NCBI GenBank assembly: GCA_000697335.1
Contig: JNEM01008179.1
Location: 1 to 10,178, forward strand
Reading direction: 5' to 3'
DNA length: 10,178 bases
Source of the DNA: Conidiobolus incongruus B7586
Lineage: Eukaryota; Entomophthoromycota; Entomophthoromycetes; Entomophthorales; Conidiobolaceae
A model generated the notes under the pieces. It was given only the letters and a program-made list of their open reading frames with translations. It did not search any database and was not told the DNA's origin. The translations under genes and the position numbers were made by a program. This document shows, piece after piece, positions 1 to 7,370 of this stretch. The first letter of the stretch is position 1; each line of letters opens with the position of its first letter.

Positions 1-185
1 TTTATTTTTATATATTATATATTAAAATGTTTATTTAATTTTAATTACAAAAAATTCCCATTATATAAATACAGAGTAATATTTTTGATTAATATTTATA
101 ATCAAAATCTGAGATAAAATAATTAGATAAATATAATCAATAATTAAATATATATAGTTATTATTAAAAAAATTAAAAATATACT

Positions 186-186
<1 letters not shown>

Positions 187-212
<26 letters not shown>
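187..212. repeat. (AT)13 microsatellite
   Basis: An uninterrupted AT dinucleotide run of about 13 units in AT-rich non-coding DNA. It is likely to be length-polymorphic. Confidence 0.9.
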
Positions 213-216
<4 letters not shown>

Positions 217-368
217 AATATTAAAAAAAATATATTTTATAATTTTTTTTATAATATTGATTTTAAATATAATCTATTTCAAAAACTTTAAATATTATAT
301 TAAACTTTTAAGATTTTATTCATATAGGAATTTACAAATGATTCTAAAAAGGAAGTTATAAGTTAATT

Positions 369-385
369 TATATATATATATATAT
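369..385. repeat. (TA)n microsatellite
   Basis: A short uninterrupted TA run of about 8 units, in the same AT-rich block as the longer tract at 187-212. Confidence 0.8.
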
Positions 386-1084
386 TGAATTTTTTTAGTT
401 ATTATATTTAGTTTTTTTTTCAAAATTATTCCTCAATTTAAATATTTATAATAAAGATCTTTTTAAAAAATTTATAAATTTTTTCTCCAAATGGTTGATT
501 AAAAATATATTTAATAATTCAAAACTAGTTGATATATATTGACAAAATAGTCTTATTAGTTTGAATATTGGTAACTACAAGGAAATAGGGCTATTTATTA
601 TTATATTACTTCTAATAATAAAATATAGAAATATAACTGATATTATCCATAAAATCTTATTGCTTATTATAAAATAAATAAAAAAATTATCAAAAGAGTC
701 ACTTAAGATAAGGTTTATTTATGTTAAATTGATTACAAAGGCCAGGACTTTATAGTATTTAAATAGACTAAGCTTTTAATCAATATATTTCCCATAAGTT
801 AATATTTTTATCTAAGATAATAAATTTTGAATAAGATTAAAGTGAAAAATAGATGTAATTCAATATTCCTAATTCAGAATGCATTATTTTATTTTTAAAA
901 TATATTGTAATAAGTATTGTGCTATAAATAGCTAAAATTATAATAAATGAATACTTTTAAACTTTTATTAATAATAAAAAATTATTTTGTATAGTTATAA
1001 ATATTTTAAGTTTGGATAATATTAATAGCTTGAATTATATCAGAATAATGAATTTTCAATATAGTTAATTATTCTATATTATAT

Positions 1085-1493
1085 TGTTAATTGAATTTAA
1101 AAGAGTGGAACTAGGTTATTAAGAAATCATATAATATAGAATAGGTTAATAGTTAATAAAATTAAGCAAATAACAGTATTAATATAAGTATTATAATAAT
1201 TGCTACTTAATTGATACCTTTCCTCATTCCAATTCACTACTAAGGACCTGATTATCCAAATTAGGTCTTATCAACATTTTACAAATCCTTATATCTAAGT
1301 GACTTTACTATTACTCAGCCTTATATACTTATGTGTATATATTCCACTTAGCTATAAAAAGGACTCAGATCTTTCTCTCTAGCTAAGACTCTAGCTTATA
1401 TTACTTCTTACACAAATACACCTTTTGCTTAACTATTAATATATTTCTTATTATTATTAGTTAGCATCTTAATACTAAAGGATCTAATTATCA
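1085..1493 (+). mobile_element. Probable solo LTR, Ty1/copia-like
   Basis: A 409-bp block, less AT-rich than its surroundings, begins TGTTAAT and ends ATTATCA, an almost perfect short terminal inverted repeat with TG...CA ends. It is flanked on both sides by TATAT, a fitting 5-bp target duplication, though TATAT is common in such DNA. A good TATA box (TATAAAAA, 1353-1360) is followed by a pyrimidine-rich stretch, as in the promoter and R region of an LTR. No internal retrotransposon region adjoins it, so it looks like a solo LTR left by recombination, old and non-coding. The Ty1/copia assignment rests on general LTR architecture only. Confidence 0.5.
1353..1360 (+). promoter_or_regulatory. 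TATA box of the solo LTR
   Basis: TATAAAAA preceded by GC and followed by GGACTC, about 270 bp into the 409-bp LTR. This is where the U3 promoter of an LTR would lie. Activity is not implied. Confidence 0.4.
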
Positions 1494-1905
1494 TATATTT
1501 CCTAAAATATTAAGAAACTTGCTTCCTCTACCCTCAACTGTTGTTATTCACTTATAATTAATATCTGATTCAATGAAATATAATATTAATAGAATATAAT
1601 TTTGGAATACCTAGATAATCTTTTAATGAAATTATAATATAGTAATTAATTAACTTTATTATGATTAAAATAAATATAATTAATATATTAATATATTAAT
1701 TTATTAATAATTACCAGTTTGATATTTTTTTAAATAGAATGCTTATTAAAATAAAATAGTATGATGATTATATATTGAATAATTATTCTTATATTAAATC
1801 ATTTGAAAAATTCATTATATATAAACTAATATTGAAAATTTTATAATTTTTAAGATTAACAAAATATATTAAATTTGATATTATTATGAAATTTAATCTA
1901 TTAAA
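1494..1905. other. AT-rich gap between solo LTR and Tc1 relic
   Basis: A slightly less AT-rich patch near 1505-1550 lies just past the LTR; the rest is AT-rich. No open frame, RNA gene or transposon end was recognised before the TA at 1906-1907 that borders the Tc1 element. Confidence 0.5.
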
Positions 1906-1907
1906 TA

Positions 1908-1965
1908 CACTGACCCACAAAAGTGAGTCATAAAATCAAAAACACCTATATTTTTATTAATAACT
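1908..1965 (+). repeat. Left terminal inverted repeat of Tc1 element
   Basis: About 58 bp starting CACTGACCCACAAAAGTGAG and matching the reverse complement of the right end. I count about seven transitions, one transversion and a one-base length difference. The match runs on through ATTAATAACT, so the repeat is longer than the usual 20-30 bp core. Confidence 0.85.
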
Positions 1966-2076
1966 TGATTAATATTTAATGAAATAAACTTAAATTAAAT
2001 AATTAAAATCTATTATATTTATTAGTTATATATATCATTAAATGATGATATTTAGCTATTAATTGTTTAAAATACT

Positions 2077-2726
2077 TTAGTACATTTCAGCATTAATTCC
2101 CCCATTAACTTTATAAAGATACCCTACACCTAAAGACAACATACATCCCCAAATAATAATTGACCCACTACTATACTTTTGGGTAAAATTAACATGATGG
2201 TCACAAAGTAATTCTGCATCTTTTCTGAAACATCTAGCTTTTTTATCAAATCCACTAAAGTATATTTTTGTTTCATTAGACTAAATAACCTTACTCTAAT
2301 CAGTTTCAATTCAACATTGGTGGCAACATTTAAACTCCTACCTAGTTTTACAGTGGGATTTCTTTAGTTGGGGGTGTTTTTTCTTGAGGTGTGAGTGGTA
2401 TCCATGCTAATGTAAAACACATATAATAGTATCAGTGTTAACCAATATTCCTGTATAGTTTTACAGTTCTTGCTGTATTTCTACAGCAGTACTACACTTG
2501 CCTATACTAACCAACCTATAGATATACTTCTCATCATGTTTATCTATAATTTTAGCACACCTAAGTTTAAGTTTAAATGTTTCTTTATTGCTATTCTTAA
2601 CAACCTTAACTACAATAGACTAGCTAACACTAGTAATTCTAGCAATATTATGAGTTGATTTACCTTCTTTATAAAATTGATTAATGTGCAAGTGGATTTT
2701 TTTAGAGAGGGATTTAAGTATAATAA
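2077..2726 (-). pseudogene. Tc1-type transposase pseudogene, N-terminal two thirds
   Basis: One minus-strand frame carries recognisable Tc1 transposase sequence from the first helix-turn-helix (YKEGKSTHNIARITSVS, about 2673-2623) through a second DNA-binding region with a Lys-rich stretch (HLKKKHPQLKKSH) to the catalytic core (SNETKIYFSGFD near 2280-2245, then SGSIIIWGCM and GVGYLYKVNGGINAEMY, ending near 2080). The frame runs through without a frameshift but has about eight stops. Three replace tryptophans in the segment normally like DWTVEDWKRVIW, and the first catalytic Asp of the W-S-D-E motif is Asn (AAT at about 2274-2276). These changes are G to A. The remainder of the DDE domain is missing. 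It is non-functional. Confidence 0.9.
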
Positions 2727-2834
2727 TACTAATAAAAAGAATTTAGTATATCTATAAAATATTATATAAAATAATAGCAAAGAGAGAAAAAAGATATGGT
2801 TATATATTGTTAAATATATCCCCTTATCTCAAAA

Positions 2835-2860
2835 ACCTGCAAATTTATAACTCACTTTGG
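2835..2860 (-). repeat. Inner subterminal direct repeat (IR/DR type) of Tc1 element
   Basis: On the minus strand this reads CCAAAGTGAGTTATAAAT and repeats the core of the right terminal repeat (AAAAGTGAGTCATAAAAT) in the same orientation, about 190 bp inside the right end. Paired outer and inner direct repeats of this spacing are the known transposase-binding layout of IR/DR Tc1 elements such as Sleeping Beauty. No matching inner copy is visible at the left side, where DNA appears to be deleted. Confidence 0.65.
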
Positions 2861-2989
2861 TTAAATATTAAGGGTTAATATTTTTGCTAATAGTTTACTA
2901 AATATATCTAAATATATTTATCTATTATTAAATAATATACCTTAATTATATATTATAGTTTCAAGTAATCTAATATATACAATTGTTTT

Positions 2990-3047
2990 AGTTATTAATT
3001 AAAATATATATATTTTTAATTTTATGACTTACTTTTGCAGGTTAGTG
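2990..3047 (-). repeat. Right terminal inverted repeat of Tc1 element
   Basis: Read on the minus strand it starts CACTAACCTGCAAAAGTAAG and pairs with the left end at 1908-1965. At most differing sites this copy carries T or A where the left copy carries C or G, so it is the more heavily mutated of the two. Confidence 0.85.
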
Positions 3048-3139
3048 TATATATTAGTTGAGAAATTAAATAATAACACAATTTTAAAATTAAAATTAAA
3101 CAAATAAATGAATAAATATTATATAAAAATTAATAAATA

Positions 3140-4180
3140 GTATAAAATTAATAGCCTCTTTTATTATTAATAACTCTTTTCTATATTTTTGGTAAGTTTC
3201 TAATATCTAAAAAATAATTCTTTTTATTAAAAACTGAAATTTAATGTTTTACAAACTAATTTAATTTATTTACAGGAATTTTTTTCCTATAAGCTGTTTT
3301 TTTAATTGTCTAAAACAATTATAATTATATAGGTTATAATCAAGTAAATATACTAGATATAGTAACTCCCTCTAATTTTTTTATATAAAAAATCTTTTAT
3401 AGCTTTAACTTTATGTATTTTGCAATTATCATGCAAAATAATAGGTGTCTTTAATTTATATTAAGAATACTATTTAAAAATTGTTTTATTTTAAAAAATA
3501 ATATATAACTTAATATTAATTAATTTTCCTTGAGGTATTAAATAAGAAAACTATATATCATTATAATCTATTACAATAATTAACATTTGTTTATATTTAA
3601 AGTATTTGTTTATTAGAATTTATGGAGGGGATTAATTTAACTTAACTTAACATCTTGTTTTATTTTTAGGTAAAGGATTATATAAAAGAATTTAAGATTC
3701 ATTAATTATAAGTATTCATTGTAAAAACCTTTATTTTTAGTTATACTTTAATAAGTTTAGTTTAGCTATAGCTACTCTAGTTTTCTTTTAAGCTTTTATT
3801 AAATTATAAAGTATCTATTTTATATTTTTATTAATTAATCTAAGTTTAAACTTAAATAAATATAACATGCTTATATAATTAACATTAAATTGCTTTAATA
3901 ATTCTCTAATAGAAATAAAAAGGTATTTCTTAATATATTTTTTTACTCTATTAGTAAGTAAAAAAATAATAGTAGAAATTAATTTTTTAGATTTTGGTAA
4001 ATTTTAAATAATGTCCCTTCTAGCTTTAAAATCACAAATCTAGTGATATATGGTAGTTTTAGATAAAGCACCATCTCTATAAGCTATTTGCAAGTTTTAG
4101 ATGATTTTAGAAGGTTTATGATTAAGTTTTAAAGATACAAAAATAAAAGCCTTTTGATAATCACAATCTAGTTTAAGCAT
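3140..4180 (-). pseudogene. Mariner (DD34D) transposase pseudogene, near full length
   Basis: From an ATG at 4180 a minus-strand frame shows a mariner transposase in order: helix-turn-helix region with LQIAYRDGALSKTTIYH and ICDFKARRD, then LPKSKKLIST; a linker resembling the mariner KWVPHxL motif; the first catalytic site as INES*ILLYNP (3703-3698); LHDNCKIH (3433 downward), the second catalytic Asp region; and, after a one-base shift near 3390, YLLDYNLYNYNCF and RQLKKQLIGKKF, matching the YSPDLAPSDYHLF...LRGKRF block. Thirty-four residues separate the second Asp and the third catalytic position, as expected for DD34D. The first and third catalytic Asp are both Asn (third at 3324-3326), and some twenty stops are present, many at expected Trp or Gln codons. 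Length (about 345 codons) is normal for the family. Element ends were not resolved. Confidence 0.85.
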
Positions 4181-4600
4181 AATTAAATTTAAGTGTAATT
4201 TTTAAAATCAAAATATTTTAATAAAAAAAATAATTAATATTGAATATATATATAGTTAGAAAATATTTATTTTCCTATATATTTTATATATATATAATTT
4301 TTCAAAATGTATAATATGTTTGAAAGATCAGAAATTAAAAAATTTGCCATTTCTTAATTTCCATACTAATAACATATGATTTTCTGAATTACTTTATATA
4401 AATTATTTCAGATTTTATGTTAATTTTAAAATTGACTTTGAAAATTGAATCATAAAATTTTCATTCTATCACAACCAACAAAACACTAATGACATTGCAA
4501 AATATGCAAAAGAGTAGAAATATTAATAGTTTATTAAATATTCAAATAGAATGGGTAATTTTATTGATTAAAATTATTGAAATTTCACTTTTTTGTAGAG
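4181..4600. other. AT-rich spacer between mariner relic and surface-protein gene
   Basis: The stretch next to 4181 should contain the 5' untranslated part and terminal repeat of the mariner copy, but no convincing inverted partner was found near 3050-3140. The rest is AT-rich. The last 80 bases are the probable 3' untranslated region of the minus-strand gene ending at 4601. Confidence 0.5.
4560..4565 (-). terminator. Likely polyadenylation signal of the surface-protein gene
   Basis: AATAAA on the minus strand about 36 bases after the stop codon, at the right distance for a 3' end signal. A second AATAAA-type match lies at 4530-4535. In DNA this AT-rich such hexamers occur often by chance. 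Confidence 0.4.
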
Positions 4601-5758
4601 CTATGATAAGAAATAAACCAATAATGCAAATGGAATGCTCTTATAAAGAGGATTAAGATTTGAACCAGAATTAGAATCCAAGTCTATAGCATCAATATTG
4701 GATACGAAGTTTAAGTTTAAATCACCATATTCAGATTCCAATTTAATGAATCCTGGGCCTTCAGAACCATTATAACCTTCAACTTTGCTGCCTTCGGATT
4801 TATTAATTTTAGTTTTACCGTTATCTCCTTTTACAATGGCTTCTCCAATTGATTGATCAAGTTGAAACCTTCCTCTGTAGCTTGCATCAACATAATATGT
4901 TTGCTTGCCAATTTTGGAATTCGAATTAATATTTAAACCTTTGGATAGATCCTTAAAACTAGCCACCTTTAACTTAATGGAGCCAGTGCTTGACTCTACT
5001 TGAATAGATTCGGTATTATCCAGCCTGCCTTCCAAGTTTCCATTCTCACCTGTATAATTTAACTGAGATATTTTGACATTGTTCAGATGAGTGTCACCGT
5101 TAATCATCTTGGCCTTTAATATCTCGGCTTCAATCTTGGCTAATTTCAGTCCTCCATTTTGAATATCAATATCTTGAGACTTGGATTTGGTATTTTCTAT
5201 TGATATGTCACCGTTTTCTGATTTTAATTCAAGGACTTGAGAGTTGAGATCCTTGAAACTCATATGACCATCTGTAGTTCGTTGCACAAATTCGGCGATT
5301 TCGAGATTGGGATTGAATTGACCTTCGATTTGGCCTAGAGTGAGTATAGATTCAATGGATTGATATTTAGTCAAGGACTTGGGAATTTTGATTAGAGTTT
5401 GCAACTTGTAGCAAGAATCTTTATCAGCTTTAAATATCCAGGAAAAACTGTTATCAGCATCGTTTTTCGAGATTTGATGTTCTTTACCCTGGCCATTATC
5501 TTGGATAAAGATTTTAGTTTCAAATTCGATTAGATCTTTATCATCCAATTGATATTTCAACATTTCGCTTGGTGCATTTTCTACAAAGTATCTGAAACTT
5601 GGGAACTGAGCTGGGTTAAAGGTAGTTACATCAGTAGCAAATAGTTTGGTTGGCTGGCAACCCCTCACCGAGTTGAGATTACTATCTTGTAAAGGACTAC
5701 AAGTGATTCCAGTGCCAGTATAGAGACCGGCAAAAAGAGCTTGGTAAATGAGCTTCAT
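4601..5758 (-). CDS. Secreted, probably GPI-anchored surface protein with DUF4097/DUF7330-like beta-repeat region
   Basis: An uninterrupted 385-residue protein, probably single-exon. Residues 1-20 (MKLIYQALFAGLYTGTGITC) look like a secretory signal peptide. The C-terminus has a small-residue stretch (SNSGSN, 362-367), a short spacer and a hydrophobic tail (375-385, IPFALLVYFLS) ending the protein, as in GPI-anchor signals. Residues 147-351 repeat short beta-strand units of the type NGDISIEN, NGGLKLAK, NGDTHLNN, STGSIKLK, ending in SYRGRFQLDQSIGEA and GPGFIKLESEYGDLNLNF. This resembles the DUF4097 putative-adhesin or fungal DUF7330 pattern, a similarity I judge by eye. Possible N-glycosylation sites are N234, N319 and N330. 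Three cysteines: 20, 34, 116. It likely sits on the plasma membrane or wall; its partner is unknown. GC content is clearly higher than the flanks and no RIP-like damage is seen. The first in-frame ATG gives the signal peptide, so I chose it; A at -3 fits a good start context. Confidence 0.85.
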   Translation of the reverse strand: MKLIYQALFAGLYTGTGITCSPLQDSNLNSVRGCQPTKLFATDVTTFNPAQFPSFRYFVENAPSEMLKYQLDDKDLIEFETKIFIQDNGQGKEHQISKNDADNSFSWIFKADKDSCYKLQTLIKIPKSLTKYQSIESILTLGQIEGQFNPNLEIAEFVQRTTDGHMSFKDLNSQVLELKSENGDISIENTKSKSQDIDIQNGGLKLAKIEAEILKAKMINGDTHLNNVKISQLNYTGENGNLEGRLDNTESIQVESSTGSIKLKVASFKDLSKGLNINSNSKIGKQTYYVDASYRGRFQLDQSIGEAIVKGDNGKTKINKSEGSKVEGYNGSEGPGFIKLESEYGDLNLNFVSNIDAIDLDSNSGSNLNPLYKSIPFALLVYFLS

Positions 5759-5783
5759 GATTTAAAATTAAAAACGATGGCAT
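5697..5783 (-). other. Possible upstream ORF overlapping the surface-protein start
   Basis: An ATG 25 bases before the main start opens a 28-codon frame (MPSFLILN...) in a different phase that ends with TAG inside the main coding region. If transcripts begin upstream of 5783, it could lower translation of the main protein. The nearest TATA-like element (5806-5812) would place the start close to 5780, so the upstream ATG may or may not be transcribed. Confidence 0.25.
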
Positions 5784-6186
5784 AAAAATTAATATCTTTT
5801 TTTTATTTTATACTTCCATGCTATTTCATTTACTTTTGTTGATATTCTCGAAAAATAAATAAATTGTAAAAAATACCCAGTATTAAATCATAAAATATAT
5901 TCGCAGTTGTTTGATTTTCATTACAATTAAATTCACCATTGAATAATTATATATCATATTTATAGTTCATTTCCTAGTATATTATAATTTTAATCTGCAT
6001 CTAAAAAATTGAGAAATTTAAAGTTCCTAATGTATTGATTTGTTTTTGTTAAAATTAAATATATAGTAACTAAAATTTTACAATTAAATTGATATAAATA
6101 TGAAGATTGAAATATAATAATTCCAATATTATCATTTCAATAAAGGTACAATTGTTAAATATTTTCGAAGGTGATTAGAAATAAAT
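5759..6186. other. Upstream intergenic region of the surface-protein gene
   Basis: AT-rich DNA between the gene's start codon and the first gypsy-like LTR. It must hold the gene's promoter if that is local. Apart from the TATA-like element no operator or conserved motif was recognised. Confidence 0.5.
5806..5812 (-). promoter_or_regulatory. TATA-like element upstream of the surface-protein gene
   Basis: TATAAAA on the minus strand 48 bases before the start codon, followed by an A-rich run. The position suits a core promoter, but the surrounding DNA is AT-rich enough that chance is a real alternative. Confidence 0.35.
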
Positions 6187-6519
6187 ACTCGCAGACCGGG
6201 AAGCCTTCTCACCATTTAACTTTAACCATTCGTCTTTATTCCAAACGTAATCCACACACAAATACGTTACACAAGCCTCGTCGAATGGGAAGTTCCGGAC
6301 AACTACTACAGTCGGTGTTTCAACACATTGGCAAAGGAATGATAGCACTATAAAATTGCTTATGAGCATATATTTGCTTAAGAATCACCTCGATTAGGAT
6401 CAATCTCTACATCTTGATATTTTAATAAAATCCTTTAAAGTATCTCATTAGTCGTTCTTGGCCCGTTTTATCGAATTTACTTGACCTCTATTGCAAGACT
6501 ACTTTCTCGCAGACCGGCA
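6187..6519 (+). mobile_element. LTR copy A, Ty3/gypsy-like, plus orientation
   Basis: About 333 bp aligning along its full length with the reverse complement of 8724-9057, at roughly 70 percent identity by eye. A TATA box (TATAAAA, 6349-6355) followed by AATAAA (6425-6430), then the shared segment TTGGCCCGTTT and GCAAGACTACTTT, gives the usual order of LTR signals. No adjoining retrotransposon genes are recognised, so it is either a solo LTR or the end of an unrecognised remnant. It is an old, broken, non-coding fossil. CTCGCAGACCGG occurs near both ends (6188-6199 and 6506-6517). The family assignment rests only on the resemblance of copy B's TGTCGCGG end to gypsy-type LTRs. Confidence 0.55.
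6188..6517 (+). repeat. 12-bp direct repeat at the two ends of LTR copy A
   Basis: CTCGCAGACCGG is present at 6188-6199 and 6506-6517, 318 bp apart. The first is aligned with the 5' end of the other LTR copy, so it belongs to the element. The second stands where the other copy has different sequence. It could be a target duplication of a shorter element, or a rearranged end. Confidence 0.6.
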
Positions 6520-6529
6520 ATATATATTA

Positions 6530-7370
6530 ACCTATATCCTGATATGTATTGACCGGGGCTATTTTCGGGAATAATTCCCAAATAGTACAATTGGATTATT
6601 TAGAACATAATAAGGATTTTGTGATTATTATTATTATTACTATTAGTTTTATTATTTTATTTTTTTTCCCAAAAATTGAATCTTTGATCATATTGTCACA
6701 GTTGGAAAGACCCGTTCGGCCTTAAAAATTCGAACCATTCGCAAACTCCTTCACAGATCCACTTTCAACATGACCACAAAATACACCCGAGCAATGCAAT
6801 CAATAGTTCCGTCCGACGTATCACCAGAATGCCTAGACAACACGTCAAATATGTGTAAATATTCTGATTACAACCAAATTGTCACGTCCGTCCTCATCCT
6901 AGGGTACTGCCCAAAAATCTAGGTTAAACAATAAATTACTACATTTATAATGTGTGATCCCAAAGTGTTACCCTTGACACCATTTCTAACCTCGGGTTTC
7001 TATTCTATAAGGAGCCTTTACCTTAATTGACCATTACCTGCGACGCATGGTGTAATATTGCAAGCAACATCTACACATTGAAACACTACCAATCCCTATA
7101 ACTTCACTATGTAAGAATTAGTTTTAATGACCAAATCCTATCACTTTCAATGCTTAACCAAGGATTATCTCAAACATCACTTTAGCAAATAAACCCTCAA
7201 ATACACTTATCTACTATTAGGCAACAACAATAGCCATCGTCCATCGCATTACACCATCCATAATACCCATAGAGAAACTACAATGACATCCAACTGGCGC
7301 TGTCTCAGAATTCGACTATTTACTTAAATATATTAGACACCTGAATTCTCAGCCAGTGTCAATATTAATT
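6530..7370. other. Unassigned G-poor, moderate-GC island
   Basis: A block of clearly higher GC than the neighbouring DNA, with a strong strand bias from about 6720 to 7330: the plus strand is rich in C and A and poor in G. No long open frame exists; the best is a 50-codon ATG frame at 6770-6922 (MTTKYTRAMQSIVPSD...), part of a roughly 79-codon open stretch, which I do not recognise and do not call a gene. A 13-bp near-palindrome GGGAATAATTCCC lies at 6567-6579, and inverted repeats lie at 7047/7248 and 7293/7343. It follows LTR copy A directly, so it might be internal sequence of that element, another repeat, or a non-coding gene. No tRNA or rRNA was recognised. Confidence 0.4.
7293..7357. 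repeat. Imperfect inverted repeat at the right edge of the island
   Basis: ACTGGC (7293-7298) and TCAGAATTC (7305-7313) are mirrored by GAATTCTCAGCCAGT (7343-7357), with a 29-base AT-rich loop and a small bulge. It marks the sharp change to AT-rich DNA. It may be a hairpin in RNA or an element end; no family was recognised. Confidence 0.45.

Larger units (their letters stand above)
1..1084. other. AT-rich gene-free stretch
   Basis: Almost entirely A and T with frequent stops in all frames. It holds two TA-dinucleotide tracts (listed separately). A slightly less AT-rich patch near 735-775 has no recognisable homology. No gene, RNA or transposon could be identified. It may be repeat DNA decayed beyond recognition, but that is inference. 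Confidence 0.6.
1908..3047 (-). mobile_element. Tc1-family DNA transposon, decayed and internally deleted
   Basis: A 1140-bp element bounded by TA at both sides (1906-1907 and 3048-3049), the hallmark target duplication of Tc1/mariner transposons. The ends begin CACTGACC (left) and, read on the minus strand, CACTAACC (right), and share AAAAGT[G/A]AGTCATAAAAT. The inner region encodes a minus-strand Tc1 transposase relic. Full Tc1 elements usually run about 1.3-1.7 kb with a transposase near 340 residues; here the segment that should encode the C-terminal part, with the second catalytic Asp and the final acidic residue, is missing between about 1966 and 2077. Differences between the two ends are nearly all transitions, many of CA-to-TA or TG-to-TA type, fitting RIP-like decay. 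The copy cannot supply active transposase. Confidence 0.9.

Noticed and set aside
187-385. AT tracts as a centromere or replication origin
   Set aside because: High AT content and TA runs alone are not evidence; the whole window has this composition.
2470-2658. 62-codon plus-strand open frame
   Set aside because: It lies antisense to the Tc1 transposase relic, which explains the sequence far better; low-complexity residues and no known domain.
3050-4260. Candidate mariner terminal inverted repeats
   Set aside because: Only short AT-rich matches such as TTTTAAAATT were found, which are expected by chance here.
6171-6369. Two short open frames on opposite strands (60 and 64 codons)
   Set aside because: Both fall within LTR copy A, a non-coding fossil, and overlap each other; neither shows a protein family signature.
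6715-6745. Possible tRNA B box (GGTTCGAAT on the minus strand)
   Set aside because: No A box at the right distance and no cloverleaf stems could be built.
6683-6922. Open stretch with a 50-codon ATG frame in the G-poor island
   Set aside because: No recognisable domain, short, and a low stop density is expected in this composition; not called a gene.
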